Source: Sternotherus odoratus (Eukaryota; Chordata; Testudines; Kinosternidae). From it: 64,000 nt of DNA. Positions within the stretch are counted from its first letter, which is position 1. Each line of letters opens with the position of its first letter. Positions 12,085 through 23,457 of this stretch are shown here, one piece after another. Below the pieces are notes generated by a model. The model searched no databases, was not told the origin of the DNA, and saw only the letters and a program-made list of their open reading frames with translations. The DNA lies in NCBI GenBank assembly GCA_032164245.1, contig JAVMKO010000003.1, positions 42,534,890 through 42,598,889 of the forward strand, given 5' to 3'. The position numbers were made by a program, and so were the translations under genes.

Positions 12085-12835
12085 TTACATTTTAATCATG
12101 GGTATTTTTAGTAAAAGTCGTGGACAGCTCATGGGCAGTAAACAAAAATTCCTGGCCCTGTGACCTATCCATGACTTGTACTATCTATCCCTAACTAAAA
12201 TTTGGGTCGAGGAGCCAGGGTTGCTTTTGGGGGGGAGGGAGGGCAGGGCAGTCCAGGGACGCCGTGGGTGCTGGGGATTGGCTTGGGATCCCCACTGGTG
12301 CTTGGGGGGAGGCAGGCAGCAGCCAGTGGCCCAGGATCCCCCCTGGTGCTGGGTGGGGGTGGGTGGCAGTGCGAGGCCCGGGACCCCTCCTGGTCTAGGG
12401 AAGGGAGGGTTGGCAGGGCTGGCGAGCTCCCTACTTGGCTCCATGTAGTGTAGAGGGAGGGAAGGCCAGGGAAGCGCCGTGCACTGCCCCTGCCATGAGC
12501 TCCAGCTCCTCAGCTCCTATTGGCCAGGAACCACAGCCAATGGGAGCTGCGGGGGGTGACATCTGTTGGCAGGGACAGTGCTCAGAACTCAGTGGCTGCA
12601 AAGATATGTCAGTCACTTCTGGGAAGACACCCCCCCCCCCCCGAGGTAAGTGCCATCCCACGCCCCAACTTCCTGTCCCAGGCCTGAGCCCCCTACCACC
12701 AAGCTGCCCCAGCAGCAGCTGGTGCATCTGGCCGAGGGACTGCCTGAGCTCCTTAGGCAGCCGCTGCAGAAGTCACAGAACGTCAAAGAATCCATTAGTT
12801 CCATAACCTCTGAGACAAACACACAACCTTAATCA
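12085..12835. mobile_element. GC-rich non-autonomous transposon-like repeat
   Basis: The left part contains an inverted repeat in which agtcgtggacagctcatggg (about 12115-12134) pairs with the later segment ggccctgtgacctatccatgac (about 12153-12174). The right end (about 12768-12820) has related 'gaagtcacagaacgtc' and 'acctctgagacaa' motifs. The centre is G/C-rich with poly-G and poly-C runs (C14 at about 12630) and tandem-like 'ccaggatcccccctggtgctggg' units. I recognise the layout as a turtle interspersed repeat. The overlapping frames inside it (up to 123 codons) are compositional artefacts. Confidence 0.5.
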
Positions 12836-12924
12836 TAGCTAACTGAGATGTTGCAGGTGCTTCTTATTAAGATTAGGGTTTGTTTGATTTTTACCTTTCC
12901 CTTCTTCCCCATCTATATTGTATT

Positions 12925-13060
12925 CATCTGTTGTTGTCTTGTCATATGCATAGATTGTAAGCAATCTGGGACAGCAATCTGACTCCTTAATTATATATAT
13001 GTACAGTGCCTTTTCTAATGGTGCCCAGATCCAAGTCTCTATATGCCACCATATCAGAAA
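12925..13060 (+). repeat. CORE-SINE 3' tail fragment
   Basis: The segment 'tagattgtaagcaatctgggacagcaatctgactcc...tgtacagtgcc..tctaatggtgcccagatcc' follows the 3' end of sauropsid CORE-SINEs (gtaagc..tggggcag..ctg..gtacagcgcc...aatgg). Confidence 0.5.
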
Positions 13061-13159
13061 CAATACTACTCATACTCCAAATACATTATAATGAAGGCCA
13101 CATTTAGGGAAAGAATAGTCTTTGCACATTTTAGGTGAACAAGCAAAATACATCGGTTT

Positions 13160-13285
13160 TCCAATCCTCCAGGATTGGCCCGGAGTCTCCAGGAATTAAA
13201 GATTAATCTTAATTAAAGATTATGTCATGTGATAAAGTCTCCAGGAATACTGGAGACTTCATCCCTAAAATTGGCAACCCTAAAA
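13160..13285. repeat. Short inverted interspersed repeat
   Basis: Contains two gtctccaggaat copies 47 bp apart (about 13186 and 13239) around taattaaagattatgtcatg, with 'ccaatcctccaggattgg' at the left and 'aaattggcaaccct' at the right. It is recognised as a turtle short repeat; its class is unclear. Confidence 0.4.
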
Positions 13286-13289
13286 ATAC

Positions 13290-15325
13290 ATCAGGTGAGT
13301 CACCCCAGTGTGTTGGGCATACGCATACACAAGGCCTTCCCTGTAACTTTCTCCAGTACCGCTCCAGTGGGACAGGTGTGAGAGAGGAAGCAACACAGGT
13401 GCATACACCCAGCACCCTGTGCAGCAGAGCTCGATATTGGCACTAAATAGGGCCAGTGAGGAGGATGTCATTGAGGCCAGTCCAGGGAAGGGCTACTGGA
13501 TCTTTACTTAATTATAAGGGGACACTAAGAGTAGCAGTCACTATTCCAAACCCTTTGCTGGCATAGTCTGGGCTGCCAACAATTTAGAAGATGGATTGTG
13601 TCTGTCTGTAATGAGTCATCTCTGAGACTGATTACCTGAGGGTTCCACATCAATCAACCAGGACTGAGCCAATCCAAAGGTGAAGGTCTGACCAGAAGGT
13701 CTAACCCACCAGGCCATGGGCAGGCTAGGCTCCCAATGAGAGCAGCCATTCCAGTCTGCTCAATGTTGCTACCTCTCTTCCTGCTTGGTGGTTTTGACAG
13801 GCTGCTCCTGCTCCAGCCCTGTTCCAATCCCATTCTTGATTCCTGCTCTGACCATGGGCTCCTCTCCCCTGTGTAACTATTGGGCATGACCACCATTTCT
13901 TCAACCATTAGGTCTGACCATCCACTTGTCAGTTGTTGACATCGTCTTTCCTGTAACCCATTTATTTTATCTTATGTAAAAAAGCTATCAAAGTGGCCTG
14001 GCACATTCAGCATCATGTTACAGAAAATTGCTCTGCATTTCCTCGTGTCTTAGTTTGTTTTTAGAGAAGAATCTGAAAAAAAATCTGAGAAGATGGCATC
14101 TGTATTCCCACATGGGGAAGGACAAGATGAAGTTTACTAAGCTACTTCCTTCCTTTACCTCCAAGGCACCCCAGCAAAAAAACAACTTTGATCAAAATTA
14201 AACTAAACCAGAGTATAATAAATTCATCCTCTATATTTCTAATAGGGAAATGGTAGGGAAATAAAACTGAATTAATGAATCCAGTTGCACTATGGATCAT
14301 TATTTCCCTGCTGCGAAGAACAAGTGTTGGTCAAATACTACTGCACTTGCAGTTAGCTTTGGTATATCTCAAATTCCTAATTTTATAATCATTGAGTTTA
14401 CTGTGGAATTACTTTAAATATTTATTTCTCATGATTTCAGCTACTGACTGATTGCACTGCACATTTGTATGGCTGCTTGGCATGTGCAATAAAATGTGGC
14501 TGTTTTATGTTGAACATACTTTCACTTTTCTAGTGCAGTAACATAAGTGATTCTACTTGTTAGTTCACCTCAGAGAGTTATAAAAATAATATATCAGAAT
14601 TGAACTTATTTTATGTATTTTAAAAATAGCTTTTTGGGCCCAATCTTGAAACCTTTATTCACATAGAACTCCCATTGTATCTATTCCCCTTCCTATTTAT
14701 TCCGAATTAGCTCTTCCATTGCCTTTTCCTACCCTGATATTTTTTGTATGTAGTTTCTGTTCCATGGGCCCAATATAATATTTAATGAAATTGATGGAAT
14801 GATTTCCATTGAAATCAATGGAAGTATTCCCATTGCTTTCAATAGGTGTTGGATTGGGTTTGATGCCTGTATTTGTATACACCGGCACATCAGAGAAATA
14901 AGGATTATAGTGATTTCATTTTGTTTGTAAATCATTTTGTAAAAATCTTAATTAAAAAAAAAGCTTAGAGTAAAGCAATACTTGCTATAAATAAAGAAAT
15001 GTTGACACCAGAGAGAGGTTATTATCTCTCCTTACTTACTCATTTGCTACCCTGTGGCCAAGTCAGAGAAAAAATATCCATTTTCAGTGTTGTGCTGATT
15101 CATAGTTTGAAACATAATTGCATTTTTTTTTCATTTTTTCTTTTGTGGGTGCTTTGGAGCATGCAGATTACTAAAGGGATTCTTATTGTCAACTCAAATC
15201 TTTTGCAAATGACTAACTTAAAAATTAGTCATAATGCTTATAAAAATCTTGACAATGATTAGGAGCAGCTGGGGGAGTGATACCCCTGCTTATCAGACTG
15301 ATCAATATTGTCTCATTATTTCATT
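13290..15325. other. Unannotated sequence with diffuse repeat traces
   Basis: No gene seen. At about 14789-14855 there are repeated 'ttgaaatcaatggaagt..tcccattg' motifs, resembling a small palindromic repeat. The rest looks single-copy. Confidence 0.35.
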
Positions 15326-15329
15326 GTAC

Positions 15330-15455
15330 TCTACCTTCTGTCTGTCTGTCTGTCTCCATCTGATGTCTCTTTTGTTATGAACTCTTTGGCGGAGGGAACA
15401 TCTTTTTTCTATGTACCGAGTAGAATAGGCTCTTTGTCTAGGACTGGGGCTTGTG
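15330..15455 (+). repeat. CORE-SINE 3' tail with (TCTG)n
   Basis: A (CTGT)n run at about 15338-15354 precedes 'gttatgaactctttggcggagggaacatc...tgtaccga', the CORE-SINE 3' region. Confidence 0.45.
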
Positions 15456-17390
15456 AACTGTAGCTCAATAGAGAGAGACAATAATAAAATAAACTACTAT
15501 TTCAAAGAACCAGTTCCTGCAACATGATTCATAACACACTGTGGCCCACGTAGCTCCAATGACTTCAGTTAGACTGCAAATAGGTTCACCTATGTGGTTC
15601 TTGTTGCAGGATGTGGCCTCTTGAATAGTATGTTGTGAGTTCATTTCTAACAGACGCATTTAAGGGAGTATGCCTGTACACCGTATAAAATGACATCACA
15701 ATTTACTCCGAAACAATGAAGTTGAAGAATGCTGAGAGGCACTGTGACTTTGAGGGATGTTTCCAAAAAATATTTCTCTCAGTGCTTCATTTGATGCAGC
15801 ATGCCTATCTATCACTTCTTAAGGGCTATGTGCAAATAGCATGATCCAGTCCTTCATTTCTTGGTTAACCTAGAAAGTGGTGAAAGAGAAACTGGACTGT
15901 ACAAGAAAAGGCAGGTGGGATTAATATGAGTTGAAAGAAATAACATTCTGGATTTAAGGGAGAGAAAAACAATGTTACTAGACAGAGGTATAGTATATAA
16001 TTTTTCAACAAACTCTTTCTCCTAATACTTTTCTTATACAAAATAAGCAGAAAAAAATGCATGTATCCATTATTTTTCGACAATAGTAAAACATTCTCTT
16101 AAGGAATTTGTGCAATTTATTCTGTGAGGAAAGCGTAAAAGACAAATCAACATAACATATTGTAAAACTCCTAGCAGATTCTTTGATATCATTTATAAGC
16201 TGTTTACTAAGATATTAAACCTTTTTATCTTGGAAGATTAAAGACAGCCACATTACATTTTGGCACACGGACTTGTAGAAGAATTAGATAGCTTTGCTAT
16301 TGTAATAAGGTCAGAAAAAGTGTTTCTTGGTTTTTGTAAATCACTTATTCTTGATAGCAGTTGGCAGTCAAGAAGGTTTCCATAGTTTCATTTTAGTGCT
16401 GTCAACAAAAATAATATTTTATTCTCCTTCATAATAAAATTTGTGCTGGAATAATTTATTACTGGTTATTATTAATTTATTTATCATAAATAACATGCAA
16501 TCTTTATTGGATACAATCTTTACAGGATTTACTTGTCAGCTTGTGGTGAGGGAATGCCCATGATTATTGAGGAGTAAAATAACAAAGCTACTATGATAAA
16601 TAAGGTGGATTATATTAAGTATTTTTGTTATAAAATTGGCCAAACTTGCAAGGCAACCAAAATAGATATATCATTCATATATTGTCTTGGATTTATGTAT
16701 TCCAAATATAAGATAAAACTGTCTTGTTTTTACCTTTGGTTTTGTATTGGAGCTCATACTTTGCTTCAAACATTATTAGTTGAGAAAACACAGATCCAAT
16801 TGTCCCTTCTCTCACCTCACCCCAGGTCATCTCTCCCATGGGTCTTTCTGCAGCAGGATGAGAAATACGAGGATTTTTTTGGTGAAGTTTTCTCCAGTTC
16901 TCTTGTGAAAGAAGCAAATGGTTTGGCACTCTTAAGAAGTTATGTCCATCAACAATCAGGCTGTGTGCCCTTGCTGCTTCCCAGCTCCCTGTTCTCCTTT
17001 GTCAGCATAAGACCTTCACACAGTTACCCTTGGAATCTCCCTTTTCAATGAGGTTTCATTGTGCATGGATGGAAGAAAGCTACAGAAAAATTCATACAGC
17101 TCAGATTGCATTGATTCTTCCAATTTTCCTCACTCAGATATCAGGAAAATTATACACTAACCTGGAACTCCCCCAGCAGATCTCTCACCCTAGTGTGCTG
17201 TGGTGACTTGGGTAACAGTGCTTTGGGGGTACCATTACCTGCTCTCTTTGATAAGGAAGTAAAGGGAGCCCTATTTTTATTCTCCTCTCTGTGCATACAT
17301 AGATCACTGAGGAAAAATCAGGGGTCTACATTTCTAAGACATTTGTTGACCTGTACACTAAAGCAGGCCAGGAATTATTTGACAAATTAA
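15456..17390. other. Unannotated AT-rich sequence
   Basis: The longest frame (16593-17051, plus, 152 codons) starts with an ATG but has no recognisable domain, no splice context and low-complexity hydrophobic composition. It is treated as chance. Confidence 0.35.
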
Positions 17391-17800
17391 TTTTCATTAA
17401 AAAATTCAATTGTTGAAACCAAAACTGTTCAAAAAACAGTTTCAAATTTCCCAAATTGAAAAAAAAGAGAGAGAGCAAAAAGTTTTTAAAATGTTGAAAT
17501 AATTTGTTTCAAAACAAATTATGGGTTTTCCACTTTGAAATTTATTTTCATTTCAAAATTTAAGCAAGTGAAATGCTTAAGTGTGAAAGAGTGGAAAAAA
17601 CCATAAAAGAACAAAGGGCAAAATTACAATGAAACCTTTTGAAATTATCAAAAGAAAACATTTTGATTGACACAAAATAAATTCAGATTTTCAATTTGCA
17701 AATATTCTTGAAATTTCAGCTTTCCTTCACAAATTGAGACAAGGAAAAACTTTGGACTCTTGAAAATTTTCACAGAATTGGAAAACCATTTCCCACCCAC
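17391..17800. repeat. AT-rich repeat rich in GAAATTTC/GAAAATTTTC
   Basis: Dense in short palindromic words (aaaatttt, gaaattt, tttcaaaa) on both strands, for example around 17440-17560 and 17640-17790. It resembles an AT-rich interspersed repeat of reptiles. No terminal repeats could be fixed. Confidence 0.4.
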
Positions 17801-17819
17801 CTTTTCTGTACATATTTTA

Positions 17820-18500
17820 GAGCACATACACCTATATTTTAGGGGGTTTTAACATGTATATTTTGTTTTCTTAACATTAATGGGGAAATAAATAAAAGGT
17901 TTCAGTACGAGGTTTCTCATCTCTTAGGTAGATTGGTATGTCTGTTTACCAATTTTGAGACTCCTGCTGCCAAAAATCCCTGCTAGTAAGCTCTGGGAAA
18001 TTACTTTTATCAGCAAATATAATTTGATTCTGGTTGCTGACCTATTTAAATCATATGGGGGAGAAAGTGCAGCCAGTGACTTTGCTTCTGCTATGGTTTT
18101 TTTTTTCTTTCAAAGTTGCTACAACCTTTATTGATGTTCGGTGATAATAGGAAAGATATCTTCTGAGATGCAATATTTTATCTAGCAGGCAAAATGGATC
18201 TTATGAAAGGTGGGAGACAGGGGTCCCAAACCAGAGGGAGATAGTAAGTGTCAATATCCTGAGGGAAAAGAACAAGAAGTACTTGTGGGACCTTAGAAAC
18301 CAGAGAACATGAAAAGATGGGGGTTGCCATACTAACTCTAAGAGGCTAATCAATTAAGGTGAGCAATTATCAGCAAGAGAAAAAAACTTCTGTAGTGATA
18401 ATCAGGATGGCCCATTTCAAACAGCTGCCAAGAAAGTGTGAGTAACAGTAGGGGAAAACCTAGCATGGGGAAATAGTTTTCAGTTTTCCTACTGTATGTT
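17820..18500. other. Unannotated sequence
   Basis: Nothing recognised apart from a T run at about 18100. Confidence 0.3.
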
Positions 18501-18508
18501 CCACTCTA

Positions 18509-18632
18509 TGCATCTGACAAAGTGGGTTTTACCCCATGAAGCTTATGCCCAAATAAATTTGTTAGTCTGCAAGTGCCACAAGTACTCCTTGTTCTTTTTG
18601 CGGATACAGACCAACTCAGATACCACTCTGTA
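18509..18632 (+). mobile_element. 3' tail of a Penelope-like element
   Basis: The segment gcatctgacaaagtgggttt...gaagcttatgcccaaataaa...ttagtctgcaagtgccacaa...tttgcggatacagaccaact is a 5'-truncated PLE 3' end. It shares the block 'gttagtct(at/gc)aag(g)tgccaca' with the PLE at 61005-62115 (there in minus orientation). PLEs are reverse-transcribing elements, and short 3' tails are their commonest remnants. Confidence 0.65.
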
Positions 18633-18757
18633 ACCAGCCTCCTGGGGGCCACCTGAGGCTGAAAGTAGTCATGCTGAAATGTGTGTATTTGAGATGAAAA
18701 AGCCTTGGGCCTAGATGCATGAAAAGAGTTAGCTGTTGAAAGGCTGAGTGTCATAGT

Positions 18758-19270
18758 GCCTAACTTTTAAGCACCTAGAAAATCATTGTGATTCACAAAA
18801 CCTGAGTTAGGCACCTAAGCTTCCTATATAATGCTTCCTCTCTTTCTGGCCCAAATGACTCTTTAATTATTTAACTAGAGTGCAACAGATTCAGCAGGCA
18901 AGACTGAGGGAGACCCGCTCCAGAGTATCTCCTAGCCCACTCAGGAGGCAGTAGATCCCTATTTAAATCCCTTCTCCCCGTCAGGCAGGAGGGGCTTTAC
19001 CTAGAGGTCTTCTATTCCCAGATGAATATGATAACTGCTGAGCTAAAAATTATGAGGGCAGTCCTCTCCCTCTCCTGATTCTTGTGTGATTTCATATGAG
19101 GGGCCTGATCCGGAAGGTGTGGTCAGAGGGCATCCACAAGATCAGGACCTGCTCATGTTTTAGGAGGCCAACCACCAATTTTACCCCACTTTGTGAATTG
19201 CTTTGGGACTTAGGCAAGAGATAGGTATTCAGTTATCTAAAGGGAAGCAGCAGTGCATATGCTCAGATGC
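18758..19270. repeat. Turtle-type interspersed repeat with 'ggcacctaa' ends
   Basis: Begins tgcctaacttttaagcacct, repeats 'gttaggcacctaagc' near 18806, and continues through 'ccgctccagagtatctcctagcccactcaggaggcagtagatccc', a diverged tRNA-like segment in my reading. The class (SINE-bearing or DNA transposon) is not settled. Confidence 0.4.
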
Positions 19271-19339
19271 AGAAACATAGGCAGTGAAGGAATTTTTATT
19301 GCAAAGACTTAGATGATGACTGTCTAACAGTGACAATTG

Positions 19340-19710
19340 TCCTTTTAAGACTCTGACTTTTGGGCATCACAATTAAGACTCTGACTGCTTGTTTCCATTG
19401 GATAGATCCTGGTTTGGATCGGGCATGTCTCACAGAAAGTGAGGGATTTCTTTGTTTCTCAAATCTCTCCCAGGTGAAGGGAGGAGATTTGAGGGGTGTT
19501 ACAGGGGGGGTTCCAATTTACCCTAACCCATTGTTTTGTGGGCTTAGATTGGTGGTGGCAGTGGTACCAGTCCAGACACTGGAGAAGTGTGTGTTCTGGG
19601 GAAAAGTTTTAACTTAAGCTGGTAAAATAAGCTTGGGGAGTTATTTCTGTTTTCATGCAGGTCCCCACATCTTTATCCTAGAGTTCAGAGTGGGGAGGCA
19701 AACCTTGACA
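19340..19710 (+). mobile_element. 5'-truncated LTR, same family as 46436-47201
   Basis: Nearly collinear with the last ~345 bp of the LTR at 46436-47201: shared blocks include ttggatagatcctggtttgg, ggatcgggcatgtctcacag, tctcccaggtgaagggagga, aagctggtaaaataagcttg and gtccccacatctttatccta. It ends CTTGACA, the expected LTR terminus. The U3 half is missing. Confidence 0.75.
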
Positions 19711-19934
19711 GTAAGTTTCAGCCAAAATGATTCAGCTGTTTCTGAGAAAGAGGCTAACGAACAATAGGTTGTTTTGCCCAAGTTAAAAAAATTCTGGCAG
19801 TCTTTTTATTGAAAAGCTCTAGTATGCCCCCATACTTTGGAGAAGGTACTTGAAATTTGGTAAGGGGACATTCTTGGTATCTCAGATGTGTCTTTTGTAT
19901 CCCCTGAAAATCAGCCCAAATATGGCTAAGTTAA

Positions 19935-22010
19935 TAGCCTTTGAGAAACCATGGTTCTTCTTTGAGTATATGTCTCCCTATAGGCACTCCATAAGACACG
20001 CCCATTCTTGATGGAAGAATCCAAACCAGTGTCTGTATAAAGCAGCACCTTGTGCTTCCAAAAGAGGGCATATAAGGAGAGCAGACCTGTTGTTCAGTTT
20101 CTTCTCGAATACCTGCAGATCAAGATGGAGTGATGCTGTGTCCACTGATTCTGAGCTTCTCACTTTCCTTAGTATACCATTGTATTAGTTATTTTCCTTT
20201 ATTTTCTTTAATTATTTTTATTTCTTTAGTTTTAACACAGTTGTGTTTAGAAGGGGGTTACTACCTCCACTTCCCTTCTTTTTTTGGTCCATTATACCTG
20301 TGAATTAGGATGAAGACCTGGGATTTAAGCCCTGCCAGAACTGCCACAGGTCTTTTCCCCATAGTGATAAGCATTCGAGCTGCCTCTGCTGCCCCGGAGA
20401 CAGCCACATCCCATTGAAGTGTGAGGTCTGTATGGGATTTATAGGCCAGGAAAGACAGAGAAATTAGACAAGCTCGTTCTAATGGAGCTTTCACTGGCTC
20501 CCGCAGGATCCACTTTCCCCCTGTACGTCAGCCTCAACATCCCAGGCTATTGCAGCTCCAGCAGCATCTTCAGAGGCTAGGACTTCTAAAGAGAAGAAGC
20601 CTCTTTCTCCTTCCAGAGACACTAGTAAGGGGATAGGACACTCATAAATCCCACTCTAAGGAGATTTTGTTTCTCTCAAGGGGTACAGCTTAAGCTCCAT
20701 CTAATCCTAGTATTGAACCACCAGTACCACACAAGAAATACTGTGCGGAGGAGTCTTCTAACTGACAATGCAGGGAGCAATCTCCTCAGTACCAACTGAC
20801 ACTTCCAGGCACTGAGATGCACACAGGCCTCCTACAAACGCTCTAATACCACCAACCTTCTTGCACCAGGGTTCTGAGGTTGGAGAAGTTTCTCTGCAAG
20901 CTCAACAATATTGCACACACAATCTCCACAATGATCCTTTGTCCAAGTCCTGCGAGGGATTCAGTCTTCCAGATACCATAGCCCTCCAACCCTCTGCCAA
21001 TTTCTTTCTCTGGAGAACCTGTTTATATTGCAGGTAGTGGCAACTCAACTGGTATGGTTCTCTATGAAAGCCCCTTCCCTGGTACTAGTCAGCCACTTCC
21101 AGACATAAACCTCCCAGTCTGAACCCTGGTCACACCTCTAGCCTGCAGGTCACCACCAGTGTCTGATGCTTCTCTGCTTCAGCCCAGGGGAAGATACTTT
21201 TTTGGAATCCAAGGTTGGTGTCAATAGGGATCTTTTTCAGCATCTTGCCACCACACCCGCTGAACCAATATTCAGAAGAAGTTATTGCAGACCCCAACAA
21301 ATGCCCTAAAGCTGGGGGTTTTTGACTATATGTTGGTATCCTTCCCTTATCCACCCCCTCAGTGGGCTTATCACAATCCCTGGGGTTATTTTGGTGGATG
21401 ATTGTATAGGGTTCCAACAAAAGATAGACCCCAATATCCACCAGTACTTCAACATTCCCAGACACTTTCTGACCAATCTTTGGTACCGCATGATTGCCCT
21501 CCAGTACCCATCGGCAATGAGAGAGCAGGAGCTACAGGACCCACAGATGAAGGGAAACTTGCCCACATCAGCTAAATCCTCTTTATCTCCCAGATGAAGT
21601 GGCAATGCCCCCACCATGTTATTACAGTGATGACTTTTGGGCCATTCAAGACCTCATGAAATTCCTGGTGACATCTATTCAAATTTCTTTAGAGGAGGTC
21701 TCCACGATTTTGGTGGACATTATAAACATTTCCCTTTGGGAAAATGAGACTGTGGAATCATCCATTCACACAGTCTGCCAAACATCTGACACTGTCCAGC
21801 ACATGTGTAAGAAGGCAGATAAAAAGTACTGCACTTTACCAAAGGAATTGAGCATGGCTTTTCTCACCCTACTCCCAGTTACGTGGGAATGTATGTATGA
21901 ATGACCATACTCTGAAATCAATGGTCCATCTGACATAGAATTCTCTCTCTAATTTTGACTAAGACTAGATTCTTCAGCACAATGTGTAAATTCAGCCTAC
22001 CTCACTTCAC
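19935..22010 (+). mobile_element. DIRS-like retroelement, 5' region and ORF1 (decayed)
   Basis: The plus-strand reading at about 20300-20480 gives a Cys/His-rich stretch: CQNCHRSFPHSDKH, then SSCLCCPGDSH, then KCEVC, in the pattern of the N-terminal zinc-knuckle region of vertebrate DIRS ORF1 (LAP2-alpha-like proteins). A later open piece at 21599-21904 encodes a helical segment (IQDLMKFLVTSIQISLEEV) like the downstream part of the same protein. The leader at 19945-20290 is U/A-rich and resembles the 5' non-coding part of these elements. No tyrosine recombinase or reverse transcriptase is present, because the element is cut off at the CR1 copy that begins at 22017. Confidence 0.55.
21599..21904 (+). 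pseudogene. DIRS ORF1-like fragment
   Basis: 101 residues read in frame from the DIRS-like remnant. It is mostly helical, with a conserved-looking 'QISLEEV' and 'ADKKY' that occur at similar spacing in vertebrate DIRS gag-like proteins. It ends at a stop and lacks the rest of the protein. It is judged non-functional because the reading frame upstream (20300-21598) is broken repeatedly. Confidence 0.45.
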
Positions 22011-22016
22011 ATTCAT

Positions 22017-23457
22017 AAGAACATAAGAACATAAGAACGGCCATACTGGGTCAGACCAAAGGTCCATCTAGCCCAGCATCCTGTCTACCGACAGTGGCCA
22101 ATGCCAGGTGCCCCGGAGTGAGTGAACCTAACAGGTATGATCGAGCGATCTCTCTCCTGCCATCCATCACCCCCCTCTGACAGACAGAGGCTAGGGACAC
22201 CATTCATTACCCATCCCGGCTAATAGCCATTTATGGACTTAGCCTCCATGAATTTATCCAGCTCTCTTTTAAACCCTGTTATAGTCCTAGCTTTCACAGC
22301 CTCCTCAGGTAAGGAGTTCCACAGGTTGACTGTGCGCTGTGTGAAGAAGAACTTCCTTTTATTTGTTTTAAACCTGCTGCATGCCAATTTCATTGAATGG
22401 CCCCTAGTTCTTCTATTTTGGGAACAAGTAAATAACTTTTCCTTATTCACTTCCTCCACTCCACTCATAATTTTATATACCTCTATCATATCCCCCCTTA
22501 GTCTCCTCTTTTCCAAGCTAAAAAGTCCTAGCCTCCTTAATCTCTCTTCATATGGGACCCGTTCCAAACCCCTAATCATTTTAGTTGCCCTTCTCTGAAC
22601 CTTTTCTAGTGCCAGTATATCCTTTTTGAGATGAGGAGACCACATTTGTACGCAGTATTCAAGATGTGGGCGCACCATGGATTTGTATAAGGGCAATAAG
22701 ATATTCTCCGACTTATTCTCTATCCCCTTTTTAATGATTCCTAACATCCTGTTTGCTTTTTTGACTGCCGCTGCACACTGCGTGGATGCCTTCAGAGAAC
22801 TATCCACAATGACTCCCAGGTCTTTTTCCTGATTGGTTGTAGCTAAATTAGCCCCCATCATATTGTATGTATAGTTGGGGTTATTTTTTCCAATGTGCAT
22901 TACTTTACATTTATCCACATTAAATTTCATTTGCCATTTTGTTGCCCAATCACTTAGTTTAGTGAGATCTTTTTGAAGTTCTTCACAGTCTGCTTTGGTC
23001 CTTACTACTTTGAGCAGTTTAGTATCATCTGCAAACTTTGCCACATCACTGTTTACCCCTTCCTCCAAATCATTTATAAATAAGTTGAATAGGATCGGCC
23101 CCAGGACTGACCCTTGGGGAACACCACTAGTTGCCCGTCTCCATTCTGAAAAAGTTCCATTTATCCCTACCCTTTGTTCCCTGTCTTTTAACCAGTTTTC
23201 AATCCATGAGAGGATCTTCCCTCTTATCCCGTGGCAGCTTAATTTACGTAAGAGCCTTTGGTGAGGGACCTTGTCAAAGGCTTTCTGGAAATCTAAGTAC
23301 ACTATGTCCACCGGATCCCCCTTGTCCACATGTTTGCTGACCCCTTCAAAGAACTCTAATAGATTAGTAAGACACGATTTCCCTTTGGAGAAACCATGTT
23401 GACTTTTGCCCAACAATTTATGCTCTTCTATGTGTCTGACAATTTTATTCTTTACTA
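22017..23457 (-). mobile_element. CR1-type LINE, 5'-truncated, well preserved
   Basis: The 3' end on the plus strand is ataagaacataagaacataa (tandem TTCTTATG units) followed by cggccatactgggtcagacc, the diagnostic sauropsid CR1 tail. Unlike the copies at 6511 and 55530, the reverse transcriptase C-terminal half is still a single open frame. Homology stops at about 23457 (tttactatt), a typical 5' truncation. It lies directly next to the DIRS-like remnant and probably interrupts it. Confidence 0.92.
22220..23416 (-). CDS. CR1 reverse transcriptase, C-terminal 398 codons (partial)
   Basis: The non-LTR reverse transcriptase copies its own RNA at a nicked target (target-primed reverse transcription). 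Visible motifs: LDFQKAFD at residues 41-48 (first catalytic Asp at 42), GVPQGSVLGPILFNLFIND at 98-116 (motif B), FADD at 128-131 (catalytic Asp pair), then the thumb (EKDLGVIVD at 197-205) and a basic C-terminal part rich in Arg/Lys (residues 275-360). It ends in NGY. The annotated start is only the first usable codon in the fragment; the endonuclease domain and the N-terminal part of the polymerase are missing through 5' truncation, so the protein cannot mobilise itself. The absence of stops over about 1.2 kb suggests a recent insertion. Confidence 0.85.
   Translation of the reverse strand: MLGKSQHGFSKGKSCLTNLLEFFEGVSKHVDKGDPVDIVYLDFQKAFDKVPHQRLLRKLSCHGIRGKILSWIENWLKDREQRVGINGTFSEWRRATSGVPQGSVLGPILFNLFINDLEEGVNSDVAKFADDTKLLKVVRTKADCEELQKDLTKLSDWATKWQMKFNVDKCKVMHIGKNNPNYTYNMMGANLATTNQEKDLGVIVDSSLKASTQCAAAVKKANRMLGIIKKGIENKSENILLPLYKSMVRPHLEYCVQMWSPHLKKDILALEKVQRRATKMIRGLERVPYEERLRRLGLFSLEKRRLRGDMIEVYKIMSGVEEVNKEKLFTCSQNRRTRGHSMKLACSRFKTNKRKFFFTQRTVNLWNSLPEEAVKARTITGFKRELDKFMEAKSINGY

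Noticed and set aside
12176..12832. Several overlapping frames of 60-123 codons
   Set aside because: Composition artefacts of a GC-rich repeat; all six frames are open at once.
16593..17051. 152-codon plus-strand frame
   Set aside because: No known motif; hydrophobic, low-complexity parts; nothing in the surrounding sequence suggests a gene.
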